DNA of 64,000 bases, taken from Blastocatellia bacterium (GTDB lineage Bacteria > Acidobacteriota > Blastocatellia > Pyrinomonadales > Pyrinomonadaceae). The stretch covers positions 1 to 64,000 of the forward strand of contig JAEUQK010000009.1 of the NCBI GenBank assembly GCA_016789265.1. Direction: 5' to 3'. The translations under genes and the position numbers were made by a program. This document shows, in pieces, positions 45,043-54,488 of this stretch (the stretch's first letter is position 1; each line of letters opens with the position of its first letter). Below the pieces are notes generated by a model. That model saw nothing but the letters and a program-made list of their open reading frames with translations. It had not been told where the DNA came from and did no database searches.

Positions 45043-45798
45043 ATGTCATCCAGTACCGAACTGTTGAAACAAAAAGCGGAAATCTCGACTATGTCCCTTC
45101 ATGCAGTAGTGAAAGCAAAGGATAGCGACGATACCAATTGGAAAGAGATCGCGGATGTCGCCAGCGTCTCGGCGACAGGTGCTGGTTTCTATATCCAGCG
45201 AGAATGTCGTGTGGGCACTCTGCTTTCGCTTATGATCCCGCTTGCTCCGCACCTCAGGTGCTACGACCACGAAAAAGAACTCTACCGGGTTTGGGGGTTG
45301 GTCCAGCATTGTCAGCCATTGTCTGGTGACGAAGCAGTCGGGTTTCACGTAGGCGTAGCATTCATTGGGAAGAACTCCCCCGAGAGTTACCAGGAAAATC
45401 CCGTGCAGGGCTACAAGATATGCGGAATGAATGAGGACGGACTTTGGAAGATCACCGAAGCGAAATCCCAATTCAAGGCCCGCAGGCACATACGCTATTG
45501 GGCAAACGTTGACCCTTATCTGGCTCTGGTCGATTCGAAACGTGACACAGTCAACGGCGAACGCACGACTACCGAAAACATCTCGAAAAACGGTGCTGCG
45601 GTGTTTTCGACCTTGCACGTTAACGTCGGTGACAGAGTCAAATTCATATGTGAAAAATATGACTTCTCAGGACTTGCCGTGGTTTGCAACAAACAGATAG
45701 GAAAGGACGGCCGAGACCGGCTTCATCTTCAATTTGTCGAAAATTCCTTCCCGGTCGAGAAACTCGACAATGCTATCGTACAAAAGCGAACTGATTGA
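45043..45798 (+). CDS. double PilZ-domain protein, first domain degenerate
   Basis: 251 residues, paralogue of the product of 44226 with the same layout and matching blocks (APHLRCYDHEKELYRVWGLV; GVAFIGKNSPESYQENP). In domain 1 the RxxxR is lost (LKQKAEISTMSL) and the second motif reads SxSxxG (VASVSATGAG). Domain 2 keeps RxxxR (ARRHIRYWAN) and NxSxxG (TENISKNGAAVF). So one of two ligand sites remains. GGAGG at 45033-45037 supports ATG 45043 over the preceding TTG. A terminator follows. Confidence 0.85.
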   Translation: MSSSTELLKQKAEISTMSLHAVVKAKDSDDTNWKEIADVASVSATGAGFYIQRECRVGTLLSLMIPLAPHLRCYDHEKELYRVWGLVQHCQPLSGDEAVGFHVGVAFIGKNSPESYQENPVQGYKICGMNEDGLWKITEAKSQFKARRHIRYWANVDPYLALVDSKRDTVNGERTTTENISKNGAAVFSTLHVNVGDRVKFICEKYDFSGLAVVCNKQIGKDGRDRLHLQFVENSFPVEKLDNAIVQKRTD

Positions 45799-45824
45799 AA
45801 AACGATCTGATCGAGAGTCCAATA

Positions 45825-45849
45825 GCCGTCCTTTCAGGGCGGCTTTTTT
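45825..45849 (+). terminator. intrinsic terminator after the PilZ pair
   Basis: Stem GCCGTCC/GGGCGGC (one T-G pair), 5-base loop, then TTTTTT. It ends within the stop codon of the convergent kinase gene. Confidence 0.85.
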
Positions 45850-47515
45850 AGTTCGGAGTTCTAGGCGCAGGTTTTGGTGTCGGGAACCCATTGGGATAAC
45901 GCTCCCTGAGAATTCGGAGTTTCCTGCGCTGCTGAGGAGTCAGGCTGCGGGGATCGATATTTGGAAATGTCGGATCAGGCGGCTCGACATTCGGCACTCT
46001 AGGGGTGCGATCCATCGGTATGATCCGCCCGTCCGGCAAGTAAACCTTGCCGTTTTCGACCCTCACATTTCCCATGTAGATCTTGTCGCCCTTAATCGTA
46101 ATATTTTCATCGTCCAGGCCCGGATCGGGATCGTTGATATCCGATGACGAATTCGCATCGGAACTTTTCGACGCTTTCGCGGTCTCGGTCTTCTTAGGGG
46201 CTGTATCGACTGTCGTCCCTGCCGAAGCTGCATTTGAAGAGCTTCCTTTTTGTTCGACGGCCGTCTGCTGCTGATCACCGGATTGCGACTCCAAAGTCTC
46301 AGGCTGAGCTGCGATCGGCTCCGCCACAGGCGGAATTTCTACCGGTCTAGTTCCGAAAAGAGCATCTCTAAATACAAAAGCTCCGGCGGCCGCTGAACCA
46401 AGAAGCAGAAACACTGTGGCTGCGGCGACCATGGCGGCTTTCCTGGAACGCTGCCCCGGGGCAGTATTACCCGTAAGCCGATACGACTCTCCCGTAGATG
46501 ATGCAACCGCCATCGGCCGTACGGCAGTGACTTGTGAGAAATTCTCGGGATAGACCTCGGTCTTAGCGTGGGTTGCTCGCAGCCCCTCATTCTGTGTCGC
46601 ACCGGGCATCAATTTGGTCTTTTGCGAATGAAGGTCCGTTCCCGATCCGCGTGCGACCGAAACTGTATTGAGCGCAAGGTCCGAATGGGTCAGATGATCG
46701 CGCATCATCGACCGCATCTCGGCAGATGAGGCCGGTCGTTCAGCTGCGTCCAGATCCATCGCCTTGTGCAGTATTGCAGCAACGCCGGCGGGTATCTCCG
46801 GTCGGATCTGATTCGCCGGGACAAGCGGATCCGGCTTTTGGCTTAGCACCGACATCGCCCTGGTAAGAGCATCTTCAGGCGGAACGTTAGTGAGCAAGTG
46901 ATACAGGGTTGCTGCGAGCGAATAAAGGTCGCTTCTAGGATCCGTACCCGTGCCTTGTATCTGTTCAAGAGACGCGTAGTTACGCGAGTAGCCGAATATA
47001 CTCTTTGCGTTTGTCTGATTACTTGCGCCGGTTACGTTACCCTTCGCAAGTCCGAAATCGAGCAGGATTATCTGACCCTTTGGGGTTATCTTCAGGTTCT
47101 GCGGTTTGATATCTCGGTGGATGACCGGATTTTCCTGATTGTGCAGAAAATCGAGCGCCTCGAGCAGCTGATCCGCCCAATCGAGAACTTGTTCCACCGG
47201 AAACGGTTCGCCTCGCTCCTCGAGGATGCAGGCGAGATCCTCTCCGGGGATGAACTCCATCACCAGGAACTGCCCGTTCTCTTCAAGAAAGTGATCACTA
47301 ACCCGTGGAAGGGCCGCGTGCTTCAGACTATTCAAGAGCCTGGCTTCCCGCTCGATCGCCTTGCGATAGTTATCATCCATGCAAAGCGTTTCTTTGATCG
47401 CGACAGTGCTGCCAAATCGTTCATCTGTAGCGACATAGACCGCACCCATGCCGCCCTGGCCGATCTGTTTTTCGATCCGATATCTCTGCTGCAGGACTTT
47501 TCCTGTCTCGATCAT
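45848..47515 (-). CDS. transmembrane Ser/Thr protein kinase
   Basis: 555 residues. N-terminal kinase domain (about 12-270) with all catalytic residues: GQGGMGAVYVA, Lys41 in VAIK, HRDIKPQN (Asp135), and LDFGLAKG (Asp153). A membrane helix at about 361-384 separates it from an extracytoplasmic Ser/Thr/Pro-rich part, which ends PLPDGRIIPMDRTP and PRTPNVEPPD-like Pro-rich segments; no PASTA or sensor domain was recognised. Complete counterpart to the decayed kinase at 26312, though not the same subfamily. Convergent with the PilZ genes. Confidence 0.93.
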   Translation of the reverse strand: MIETGKVLQQRYRIEKQIGQGGMGAVYVATDERFGSTVAIKETLCMDDNYRKAIEREARLLNSLKHAALPRVSDHFLEENGQFLVMEFIPGEDLACILEERGEPFPVEQVLDWADQLLEALDFLHNQENPVIHRDIKPQNLKITPKGQIILLDFGLAKGNVTGASNQTNAKSIFGYSRNYASLEQIQGTGTDPRSDLYSLAATLYHLLTNVPPEDALTRAMSVLSQKPDPLVPANQIRPEIPAGVAAILHKAMDLDAAERPASSAEMRSMMRDHLTHSDLALNTVSVARGSGTDLHSQKTKLMPGATQNEGLRATHAKTEVYPENFSQVTAVRPMAVASSTGESYRLTGNTAPGQRSRKAAMVAAATVFLLLGSAAAGAFVFRDALFGTRPVEIPPVAEPIAAQPETLESQSGDQQQTAVEQKGSSSNAASAGTTVDTAPKKTETAKASKSSDANSSSDINDPDPGLDDENITIKGDKIYMGNVRVENGKVYLPDGRIIPMDRTPRVPNVEPPDPTFPNIDPRSLTPQQRRKLRILRERYPNGFPTPKPAPRTPN

Positions 47516-47582
47516 CTGTTAGCGGCTCCCAGAACTCTAATCGCCAATAATACTACAAACGTGTGTCAAATCTAATATGAAG

Positions 47583-47611
47583 AAAGACAGGCCGCGGTTG
47601 CACCTGTCTTT
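47583..47611 (-). terminator. hairpin after the small secreted protein gene
   Basis: 9-bp stem AAAGACAGG/CCTGTCTTT with an 11-base loop. On the minus strand TTTCTTCATATT follows, a moderate T-run. It lies 29 bases after the stop of 47640. Confidence 0.6.
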
Positions 47612-47639
47612 CGATACGCCTCAAATTCACTTCAAGTTC

Positions 47640-48122
47640 TCAGTGATACGCCGCCGCCCCAACTCTTGGGAGGTTATAGATGTCGGCAAGCGTGTTCAGT
47701 TCGTATCGGACGCGGTCCCAGTTACCCTCGGCAGCCGCTCCATAGCGGTAGCTCTTCATGTTCCGGTCGATATCCGAAGCAATGTTCAGGCAGCGCCGCA
47801 CCTCGTCTTTGTTCTCCACCCATGCATCGCGACGGTCAAATTCCCTCGACAGCTCATCCGTCGCCGATTCCAGGTCTCGGGCTCTGTTCATAAGCCAGTT
47901 CTCACGGCTCGACCCGTCAAGCCGGCTGCGGTCAAGAGCCTTATCATAGTTCTTAACAAAGTTGTCGACTCGATCTTCCACTCGGTTGATCACCGCCTTA
48001 ACCTGCGCTTTGGTCATTCCGCGGCCGCGAGCCTCGCGTCTCACACGCTGAGCGTTGCTGCTGTCCGCAAGCATAAGGATCGCAAATGCCGCTATCATCC
48101 CTGCCAATATTTTTCCTTTCAT
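47640..48122 (-). CDS. small secreted helical protein
   Basis: 160 residues with a signal peptide (MKGKILAGMIAAFAILMLADSSNAQ). The mature part is highly charged and helical (VKAVINRVEDRVDNFVKNYD, DELSREFDRRDAWVENKDEV), ending DIYNLPRV. No family recognised; similar small secreted proteins are frequent in Acidobacteriota. Its own terminator lies behind it. Confidence 0.75.
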   Translation of the reverse strand: MKGKILAGMIAAFAILMLADSSNAQRVRREARGRGMTKAQVKAVINRVEDRVDNFVKNYDKALDRSRLDGSSRENWLMNRARDLESATDELSREFDRRDAWVENKDEVRRCLNIASDIDRNMKSYRYGAAAEGNWDRVRYELNTLADIYNLPRVGAAAYH

Positions 48123-48326
48123 TGCTCCGTTCTCCTAAGATATTGATTTTCAGTTCATAATTCCGATAACTTCCGGATGGGCGTTTCCCATCTGGTCATC
48201 AGACGGTCTCAAAAGCGGAATAGTTGAAGAATTTTGCATTGAAATAAATAAAACTCCATTAGCTAAATCATTACGCAAAAACAAGATACGGCCCTCGTCA
48301 AATCTGAATATTCGGAGGACCGAATG

Positions 48327-49211
48327 TCACTTTTCATGCCACTCTTCAGTCATATCGCACCATATTGCGAGCCCCTGCCATCGGCCGAAATTTGAATAGA
48401 ATTTGGTTATCTTTTTATCATTGCAGGCCTTTCCTCTGTTGTGCTTCTTGTAGAAACTTCCCCGCAGCCACGAGTCAAGCGCAAGGCCGTCATATCTTCC
48501 CAGCAATTTCAGCAAATTTTCCGCCGCATAATCGCCAAATCCTTTCACCTTTTTGATCTCTTTCTTCAATTCCACCGTCGGCAGGTCCGAATGCAGCCAC
48601 CTCTCAGGGTCAAGCGAGCCTTCGGCGACTGCGGTCGCAAACTCGACGAAGTACGGCGATCTGTAGCCTGCCTTTATCTCAGTGCGATAAAAATCCTCGT
48701 CCATCTCGGCCATCGAGGCCGCGCTCGGAAATGCCTTCATCCCGCCCAAAGCCTTTGCTCCAAGCTTATCGACCAGTTTCGTCACCATTGATCTCGTCAG
48801 CGACCACGAACAATTAGTTGTACACATGGTCTTCACCGCGTCTTCATACACCGTCGGTGATCGCAGCAAACGGCCGCCTCCGATCTTCGAGATCCAACCA
48901 AGTCTCGGTTCGTGACGAACGCCGTCATAAAAATCAGCCATGTCGTCGTCAAACCTTAGTATGTGCCGCACATCCCGCTCGATCTTTTCGATCCCAACTG
49001 AGGCGTTTGCCAGACTCACGACGATCGAATCTCCGCGCTCCGCCATAGTCCCAATAACGCGTTTGCTTCCCTGAGCGTTGCTGAATACATATCTGAGGGA
49101 CCCATTCACATCGTCGAAATAGAAAGGCGGGAGGTCATACCAACCATGGCTTCTGACCGTGTTTTTGAGATCGAAGTCTCGGGGCTTCTTGATCTTTAGT
49201 TCAACCGGCAC
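48327..49211 (-). CDS. HhH-GPD base-excision DNA glycosylase (AlkA/OGG-like)
   Basis: 294 residues. The N-terminal beta-rich domain (about 1-90) resembles the TBP-like domain of AlkA and OGG1. The HhH motif is KKVKGFGDYAAENLLKLLG, followed by GLALDSWLRG, whose Asp is at the catalytic position. No Lys stands where bifunctional OGG1 has its Schiff-base Lys, which favours a monofunctional alkyl-base glycosylase. No Fe-S cluster. Stands alone. Confidence 0.8.
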   Translation of the reverse strand: MPVELKIKKPRDFDLKNTVRSHGWYDLPPFYFDDVNGSLRYVFSNAQGSKRVIGTMAERGDSIVVSLANASVGIEKIERDVRHILRFDDDMADFYDGVRHEPRLGWISKIGGGRLLRSPTVYEDAVKTMCTTNCSWSLTRSMVTKLVDKLGAKALGGMKAFPSAASMAEMDEDFYRTEIKAGYRSPYFVEFATAVAEGSLDPERWLHSDLPTVELKKEIKKVKGFGDYAAENLLKLLGRYDGLALDSWLRGSFYKKHNRGKACNDKKITKFYSNFGRWQGLAIWCDMTEEWHEK

Positions 49212-49477
49212 CCGACGAATATAACGCTTGCTAAAATGGTTTACAACCCGTTACAATTTCTCGACCAGATCCCCCCTCCCAACGTCTAAGGTTGTGTCCA
49301 TCGGGCGTCAAGGTTTTAGTGCACTAAATAAAAGTGAATCTTTTGTTTGATTGGTCATTTTGTTATATTAAGCGTTGTTTAACATTTTACAACGTATCCG
49401 GAATTAAGTTTTGGCCGCTCCCGGCCGCGTAATCGAAAACAGTATTTTCTCAGCCAATCGCCTTAGGGAGGTAAGGT

Positions 49478-51763
49478 ATGTTCACGGGACGAATGCACCG
49501 CATTCCATTGCGGATCGTGACCGCTTCAATCACGGTCTTCTTATCTTTATCACTCTGTTTCGCTCAGGAAGACCCTGACCCGAACTCTCCGACGCCTGTA
49601 TTTCTCAGCATCGAAGGTTCAGGCAGGGCCCTTGCCTATCCGGCGTTGAAGTCGCGCAAATACTCGGTCGCAAGGCCGGCTCGCGAGGTTTTCGCACCCG
49701 ACATGCGGATAGTCCTGTTCGTCACAAACCTTGATCTCATGAAGGGCGAGGGGCCCGACGCGTTTCGCATAATCGCAGAAGACGCTAAGGGACGAACATA
49801 TAGATTTCCGGTCCTGGACCTCCAACCGGCGACCGATCAACCGGGTGTCTTTGCATTGACAACTCAGCTTCGTGACACCATCGGCTACTGGCCGCAGCCC
49901 GAACCTACCGGAGATATGAAATTGTTCGTCACCTGGCGGGGTTTGTCGAGCAACAGCCTTTTGCTGGGATACGGTTCGACCGGCGGAAAATTTACCACCG
50001 ACAAGTCCATCAAGCCGTCGCCTCTTTCCGAATACCTTGCAAAATCAACCGGCACCGGACAGGAACCAAATTACGTCGGATATCGCTGGTCCGGCGATCG
50101 CATGCGGTTTCTCGAGCAGGCGACCTTTGGCCCAACGGCTACGCTCGATGCAAGGCTTCGAAGGATCGGATTGAGAACGTGGCTTGCCGAACAATTCGCG
50201 CTTCCCTATCCGACGGCCAACAACCCATATCCTAATCAGCCCCTCAAACCCGGGAATGCTCCTGCAGATTGTGATAATGAACAAACGGTAACGCCGGACG
50301 TTCCGGTGACTTGCTACCGGGATACGTACACACAATATCAACCTCAGACCTGGTTTCTGCGCGAGGCTTTTTATGGCGACGCCCAGCTACGACACAGGAT
50401 CGCCTGGGCTCTGAGTCAGATCTGGGTCACATCAGGTGTTGATGTTCAACAGGGACGTCACATGGTCGAGTACCACAAGGTCCTTTCTGCAAATGCGTTC
50501 GGCAACTACCGTACCCTGATGAAGGAAATGACGCTGAATCCGACCATGGGCGACTACCTCGACATGGCCAGAAGCACGCGGACAAATCCGAACGAAAACT
50601 ATCCGCGTGAGATAATGCAGCTGTTCACGATCGGCCTCTTCATGCTCAATCAGAACGGCACGTTTCAACGCGACGCTCAGAACAACCTGATCCCGACCTA
50701 CGATCAGAACGTCGTTAACAATCTGACCAAGGTTATGACCGGCTGGTCATTCTGCAACCAAGCCACTTGCCCCAATGTTGCGGTCGGCACCGTGAATTTC
50801 ATCGACCCGATGGTCCTGAATGGCGGGGTAACGACGGTCGGCAACAATCGGCACGACCTTACAGCTAAGACACTTCTTTCGTATCCGGGTTCGACCACAA
50901 CGAACGTCGCCGCTTGTTCCAACTGCACGACGCTTCCAAACATTGCGACCTACGCGAACAGTTCGCTTGATCAGGCATTGGACAACATCTTTTACCATCC
51001 GAATCTCGGACCGTATATTGGAAAGGGCCTCATCCAACAGCTTGTTACCAGCGACCCGACACCCGAGTATGTCGGCCGTGTTGCGGCGGCTTTCAACGAC
51101 AATGGATTCGGGGTCCGCGGCGATATGAAAGCGGTTATCCGTGCGATCCTGCTCGACCCTGAAGCTCGCGGCGACGCCAAGACCGATCCGTTTTTCGGGA
51201 AACTCCGCGAACCGGTTCTGTTTACTACGAATTTCTCGAGAGCCTTTGGGATCCGCGGAGCCAACGGCGCCGGTACGACAAGCGACGGTTATTTCACCGG
51301 CCGCGGCGAGTTTACCGGTATGGGACAAGATCCGTTCCGTTCGCCAACGGTGTTCAACTATTATCCGCCTGATTACGTGATACCCGGAACGTCGATGCTC
51401 GGGCCCGAGTTCGCGATCATGACTACCGGCACGTCAATAACCCGTACGAATTTCATCAATCGCATGGTGTTTACGACGATACCGATCGCGATCAGTAACC
51501 CGAACTCGCCGAACGGAACAGCATTCGACTTCAGCGATCTTCAGGCCTTGGTCGTCGCGGACCCGACGAACAATCGACTGCTGGACGAATTGAACCGCCG
51601 AATGTTGCACGGGACGATGTCGCCGACCATGAAGAGCACGATCATGACGGCGGTCAACTCGATAACAGTTTCCAATCCGCCGACCGACTCCCAAACGCTT
51701 TCTCGCGTAAGGCAGGCTATCTATTTGGTCGCGACGTCGTCGCAATATCAGGTACAGAGGTAA
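49478..51763 (+). CDS. DUF1800 family secreted protein
   Basis: 761 residues. Signal peptide (about 1-29). Family features: RFLEQATFGPTATLDARLRR, LRHRIAWALSQIWV, NENYPREIMQLFTIGLF, VMTGWSF, and PTVFNYYPPDYVIPG. The start is well marked by GGAGGT 6 bases ahead. DUF1800 and DUF1501 genes are usually neighbours, as here with a 4-base gap, so they very probably act together. The function is not established; roles in extracellular polymer handling have been suggested. Confidence 0.92.
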   Translation: MFTGRMHRIPLRIVTASITVFLSLSLCFAQEDPDPNSPTPVFLSIEGSGRALAYPALKSRKYSVARPAREVFAPDMRIVLFVTNLDLMKGEGPDAFRIIAEDAKGRTYRFPVLDLQPATDQPGVFALTTQLRDTIGYWPQPEPTGDMKLFVTWRGLSSNSLLLGYGSTGGKFTTDKSIKPSPLSEYLAKSTGTGQEPNYVGYRWSGDRMRFLEQATFGPTATLDARLRRIGLRTWLAEQFALPYPTANNPYPNQPLKPGNAPADCDNEQTVTPDVPVTCYRDTYTQYQPQTWFLREAFYGDAQLRHRIAWALSQIWVTSGVDVQQGRHMVEYHKVLSANAFGNYRTLMKEMTLNPTMGDYLDMARSTRTNPNENYPREIMQLFTIGLFMLNQNGTFQRDAQNNLIPTYDQNVVNNLTKVMTGWSFCNQATCPNVAVGTVNFIDPMVLNGGVTTVGNNRHDLTAKTLLSYPGSTTTNVAACSNCTTLPNIATYANSSLDQALDNIFYHPNLGPYIGKGLIQQLVTSDPTPEYVGRVAAAFNDNGFGVRGDMKAVIRAILLDPEARGDAKTDPFFGKLREPVLFTTNFSRAFGIRGANGAGTTSDGYFTGRGEFTGMGQDPFRSPTVFNYYPPDYVIPGTSMLGPEFAIMTTGTSITRTNFINRMVFTTIPIAISNPNSPNGTAFDFSDLQALVVADPTNNRLLDELNRRMLHGTMSPTMKSTIMTAVNSITVSNPPTDSQTLSRVRQAIYLVATSSQYQVQR

Positions 51764-51767
51764 CGCT

Positions 51768-53288
51768 ATGAACGGATCACGACGAGAATTCTTAAAGAAC
51801 GGCGGCTGTGCCCTCGGTATGGTCGCCCTCGCGACACAGATGCAGCACCTCGGTGCCATGAGCGCGATGGCGCAAAAGGTGATCGACAGTCAACCCGCGG
51901 TTCCGGCCGACTACCGGGCCCTGGTTTGCTTGTATTGGGCTGGCGGCAACGACGGCAATAACATGGTCATCCCAAACCATAACGATGCGACTGTGAGCAA
52001 CTACACGGCTTATTCAAACGCTCGCGGCACGCAGGGTCTCGCCTTTACGCAGGCACAACTCGCAAACACGTCGATCGCCGTACCGCGGTTGGGCGGATTA
52101 ACGTTTGCTCTGCATCCGAGCCTGAAACGTGATGTTGCGACCCAGCCGATAAACGGCACCACGATCGTCAATGACGGAATTCATGATCTTTGGGGCACTG
52201 GCAAACTTGCTGTGGTCACCAATGTCGGGAATTTGGTTCGGCCGCTTACCAAAGCTCAGTATCAGAGCTCGGCGTTCCAAAAGCCTTATCAGCTTTTCTC
52301 GCATTCTGATCAGGTAGCGCAGAGCCAGACAAGCGTCGCGAACACGCAAGCGTTCACAGGTTGGGGCGGGCGAATGTCGGACAAGATGACGTTTGATAAC
52401 AATCCAACGGGCCTGATACCTATGATCACATCGATCAATGGCGCACAGCTATTCACAGCCGGACAGACGACGCTCCCGCTTGCTATCGCTGACTCAAACA
52501 CGTCGCTCGCGAACGTACTAAACCCGCAAGGATTTGGAACGCCGCCGACCGGTTCGAATCTTGCGCGGCTGAACGCGTTCAACGCTCTTCGGTCTCAGGA
52601 CCTTTCGTCCGAATATATCAAGGCGGCGAGCCACGTCACCGATCTTGCGATGCAGGCGAACGCGGCCCTGCAGGTTACACAGGAAGTGACGGTCACTTTC
52701 CCGAACACCGGCATCGGCAGGCAGCTCAAGCAGGTCGCCCGCCTAATTAAGGAGCGGAATGACCTGAGCGTTTTTCGCCAGATATTCTATGTGCAGATCG
52801 GCGGCTTCGACACGCATACTAATCAACCGGCAAACCAAAGCAACCTTTTTATTCAGCTTTCACAGGCAATGCGTGCTTTTTACGAAGAAATGATCGTGCA
52901 GGGCACACAAAACAATGTCACGCTTTTCACGCTTTCTGATTTCGGACGAACTCTGAATCCGGCAGGTTCCGGCACGGGTGTCGGCTCCGACCATGCGTGG
53001 GGCAACCACATGTTCGTCATGGGCGGTGCTGTTGCCGGCGGCGATTTTTACGGCAGCCTGCGGCCGGATGGGACCGGGACATACTTCCCTTCATTTGTTT
53101 TCGGCGGAAGCGACGACACCGACTCGGGATCGACCCCGCGAGGCCGTTGGATCCCGACGACCTCGGTTGACCAGTATGCGGTCCGATTCGCTCGCTGGTT
53201 CGGGCTATCGCCCGCGGACGAAGCTGCGGTTTTTCCAAACCTTGCGAACTTCCCGGGCACCTTTTCGCAGCTCAACTTCCTCCCATAA
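51768..53288 (+). CDS. DUF1501 family Tat-exported protein
   Basis: 506 residues. An N-terminal Tat signal (SRREFLKNGG, residues 4-13) followed by a hydrophobic stretch shows export in a folded state, which suggests a cofactor or metal. DUF1501 belongs to the alkaline-phosphatase-like superfamily; seen here VCLYWAGGNDGNNMVIP, QIGGFDTHTNQ, TLSDFGRTLNPAG and GSDHAWGNHMFVMGG, with His and Asp residues fit for a metal site. Coupled to DUF1800; terminator 26 bases after the stop. Confidence 0.92.
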   Translation: MNGSRREFLKNGGCALGMVALATQMQHLGAMSAMAQKVIDSQPAVPADYRALVCLYWAGGNDGNNMVIPNHNDATVSNYTAYSNARGTQGLAFTQAQLANTSIAVPRLGGLTFALHPSLKRDVATQPINGTTIVNDGIHDLWGTGKLAVVTNVGNLVRPLTKAQYQSSAFQKPYQLFSHSDQVAQSQTSVANTQAFTGWGGRMSDKMTFDNNPTGLIPMITSINGAQLFTAGQTTLPLAIADSNTSLANVLNPQGFGTPPTGSNLARLNAFNALRSQDLSSEYIKAASHVTDLAMQANAALQVTQEVTVTFPNTGIGRQLKQVARLIKERNDLSVFRQIFYVQIGGFDTHTNQPANQSNLFIQLSQAMRAFYEEMIVQGTQNNVTLFTLSDFGRTLNPAGSGTGVGSDHAWGNHMFVMGGAVAGGDFYGSLRPDGTGTYFPSFVFGGSDDTDSGSTPRGRWIPTTSVDQYAVRFARWFGLSPADEAAVFPNLANFPGTFSQLNFLP

Positions 53289-53313
53289 AGTGGAAAAATT
53301 TCTACGGATCTTC

Positions 53314-53341
53314 AAAGGCTGACACATCGTCAGCCTTTTTT
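53314..53341 (+). terminator. intrinsic terminator after DUF1501
   Basis: Perfect 10-bp stem AAAGGCTGAC/GTCAGCCTTT, 5-base loop, T-run at the end. Confidence 0.92.
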
Positions 53342-53412
53342 CGCATGGAACGCTTCCCCGCTCCACTCATCACTTGTCACACGCCGCGCTTCGCCCTAAA
53401 CTCGAAGTAACC

Positions 53413-54096
53413 GTGAATCTTCCGAATTATCTGACATTCGCACGCATCGTCGTCGTACCGCTGCTCGTCGTTGCACTGCTAACGCCGGTAGCTGACAAGG
53501 TCTTCGGTATCAGCGGTTACGTTCTCGCGATCATACTTTTTCTTATCGCGTCGTTCACGGACATACTCGACGGACATCTTGCGCGGCGCCGCAACCAGGT
53601 CTCGACACTCGGCAAGTTTCTCGACCCGATCGCCGACAAGCTTCTCGTCTCAGCAGCTTTGATCGTCCTCGTCGAAAAACACCTCGCACCGTCTTGGGCT
53701 GTGGTCATCATCCTGGGGCGCGAGTTCATCGTCACCGGACTTCGCTCGGTCGCCGCCTCCGAGGGCATCATCATTCAGGCCCAAACCAGCGGAAAAATAA
53801 AGATGTGGGCGCAATGCGTAGCGATCGTCGCTTTACTCATAGCCGCCGCGGCTGGCAATCCGCCCGTTTCCAACTTTGGCCTAGATTATCCCGCGATCCG
53901 ATTTTGGGAAGTGGCAGAGGTTCAAACGGCATTTTCAAACCTAACTTCCCTTTCACTTACATTCAACGATTGGAAGGTCTTCGGCTATCTCGTCGGCCGC
54001 GGAGCCCTCTGGGTCTCAGTCGCCATGGCACTTTGGTCAATGTTCGACTACCTCAAATTCTTCTTCCGCGAAAAGCAAAACAAGACCGCATCGTAA
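53413..54096 (+). CDS. pgsA: CDP-diacylglycerol-glycerol-3-phosphate 3-phosphatidyltransferase
   Basis: Makes phosphatidylglycerol phosphate from CDP-DAG and glycerol 3-phosphate. 227 residues from GTG 53413, giving the canonical NLPNYLTFARIVVVP start; a TTG further up (53374) gives a less likely N-terminus. The CDP-alcohol motif is complete: Asp50, Asp53, Gly54, Ala57, Arg58, Asp71 and Asp75 (FTDILDGHLARRR). An insert of about 35 residues (ISNFGLDYP-like, seen as VSNFGLDYPAIRFWEVAEV) separates the last helices, longer than in E. coli PgsA (182). Confidence 0.9.
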   Translation: MNLPNYLTFARIVVVPLLVVALLTPVADKVFGISGYVLAIILFLIASFTDILDGHLARRRNQVSTLGKFLDPIADKLLVSAALIVLVEKHLAPSWAVVIILGREFIVTGLRSVAASEGIIIQAQTSGKIKMWAQCVAIVALLIAAAAGNPPVSNFGLDYPAIRFWEVAEVQTAFSNLTSLSLTFNDWKVFGYLVGRGALWVSVAMALWSMFDYLKFFFREKQNKTAS

Positions 54097-54116
54097 CCGC
54101 CGCCGATCTTTTCAGT

Positions 54117-54138
54117 ACCACCGGCGGTAGCGGGTGGT
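54117..54138. repeat. palindromic intergenic element, copy 2
   Basis: ACCACCGG CGGTAGC GGGTGGT; see the diverged copy at 16678-16702. Confidence 0.5.
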
Positions 54139-54488
54139 TGCAGCCATCACCGGGAGTTTGCCGAAGAAACAGACAGAGCCCCGACCGTCACGGTGTGTGT
54201 CTCCAAGATCCACGATCCGAAATCCAAAATCGAAATGGCTCCCCATCCCGAATGGGAAGACGAAACGAACCTCTCAAATGCACTCAGCTCAAGCCATCGG
54301 CGGTTCTGGCCAGCGAAACTCCCGTCTCGGTTTTCAAACGATTTGTCGACCACTTGACATCGCTTACAGCTACTGCATAATTGCAACAATCTAATTTCAG
54401 TTTGATAGCCCACGGTCGTGAATCCCAGCGATGGTCAAATTGTTCTTATCGCGTTCCTACCTTAGGTTGTCATTTTGCCGGAGGTAAG
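54139..54488. other. intergenic region before the RHS gene
   Basis: 350 bases. It includes CCACGATCCGAAATCCAAAATC-type text of low complexity around 54210-54235 and no supportable ORF. It must hold the RHS promoter. GGAGGT just before 54489 is the ribosome binding site. Confidence 0.5.
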
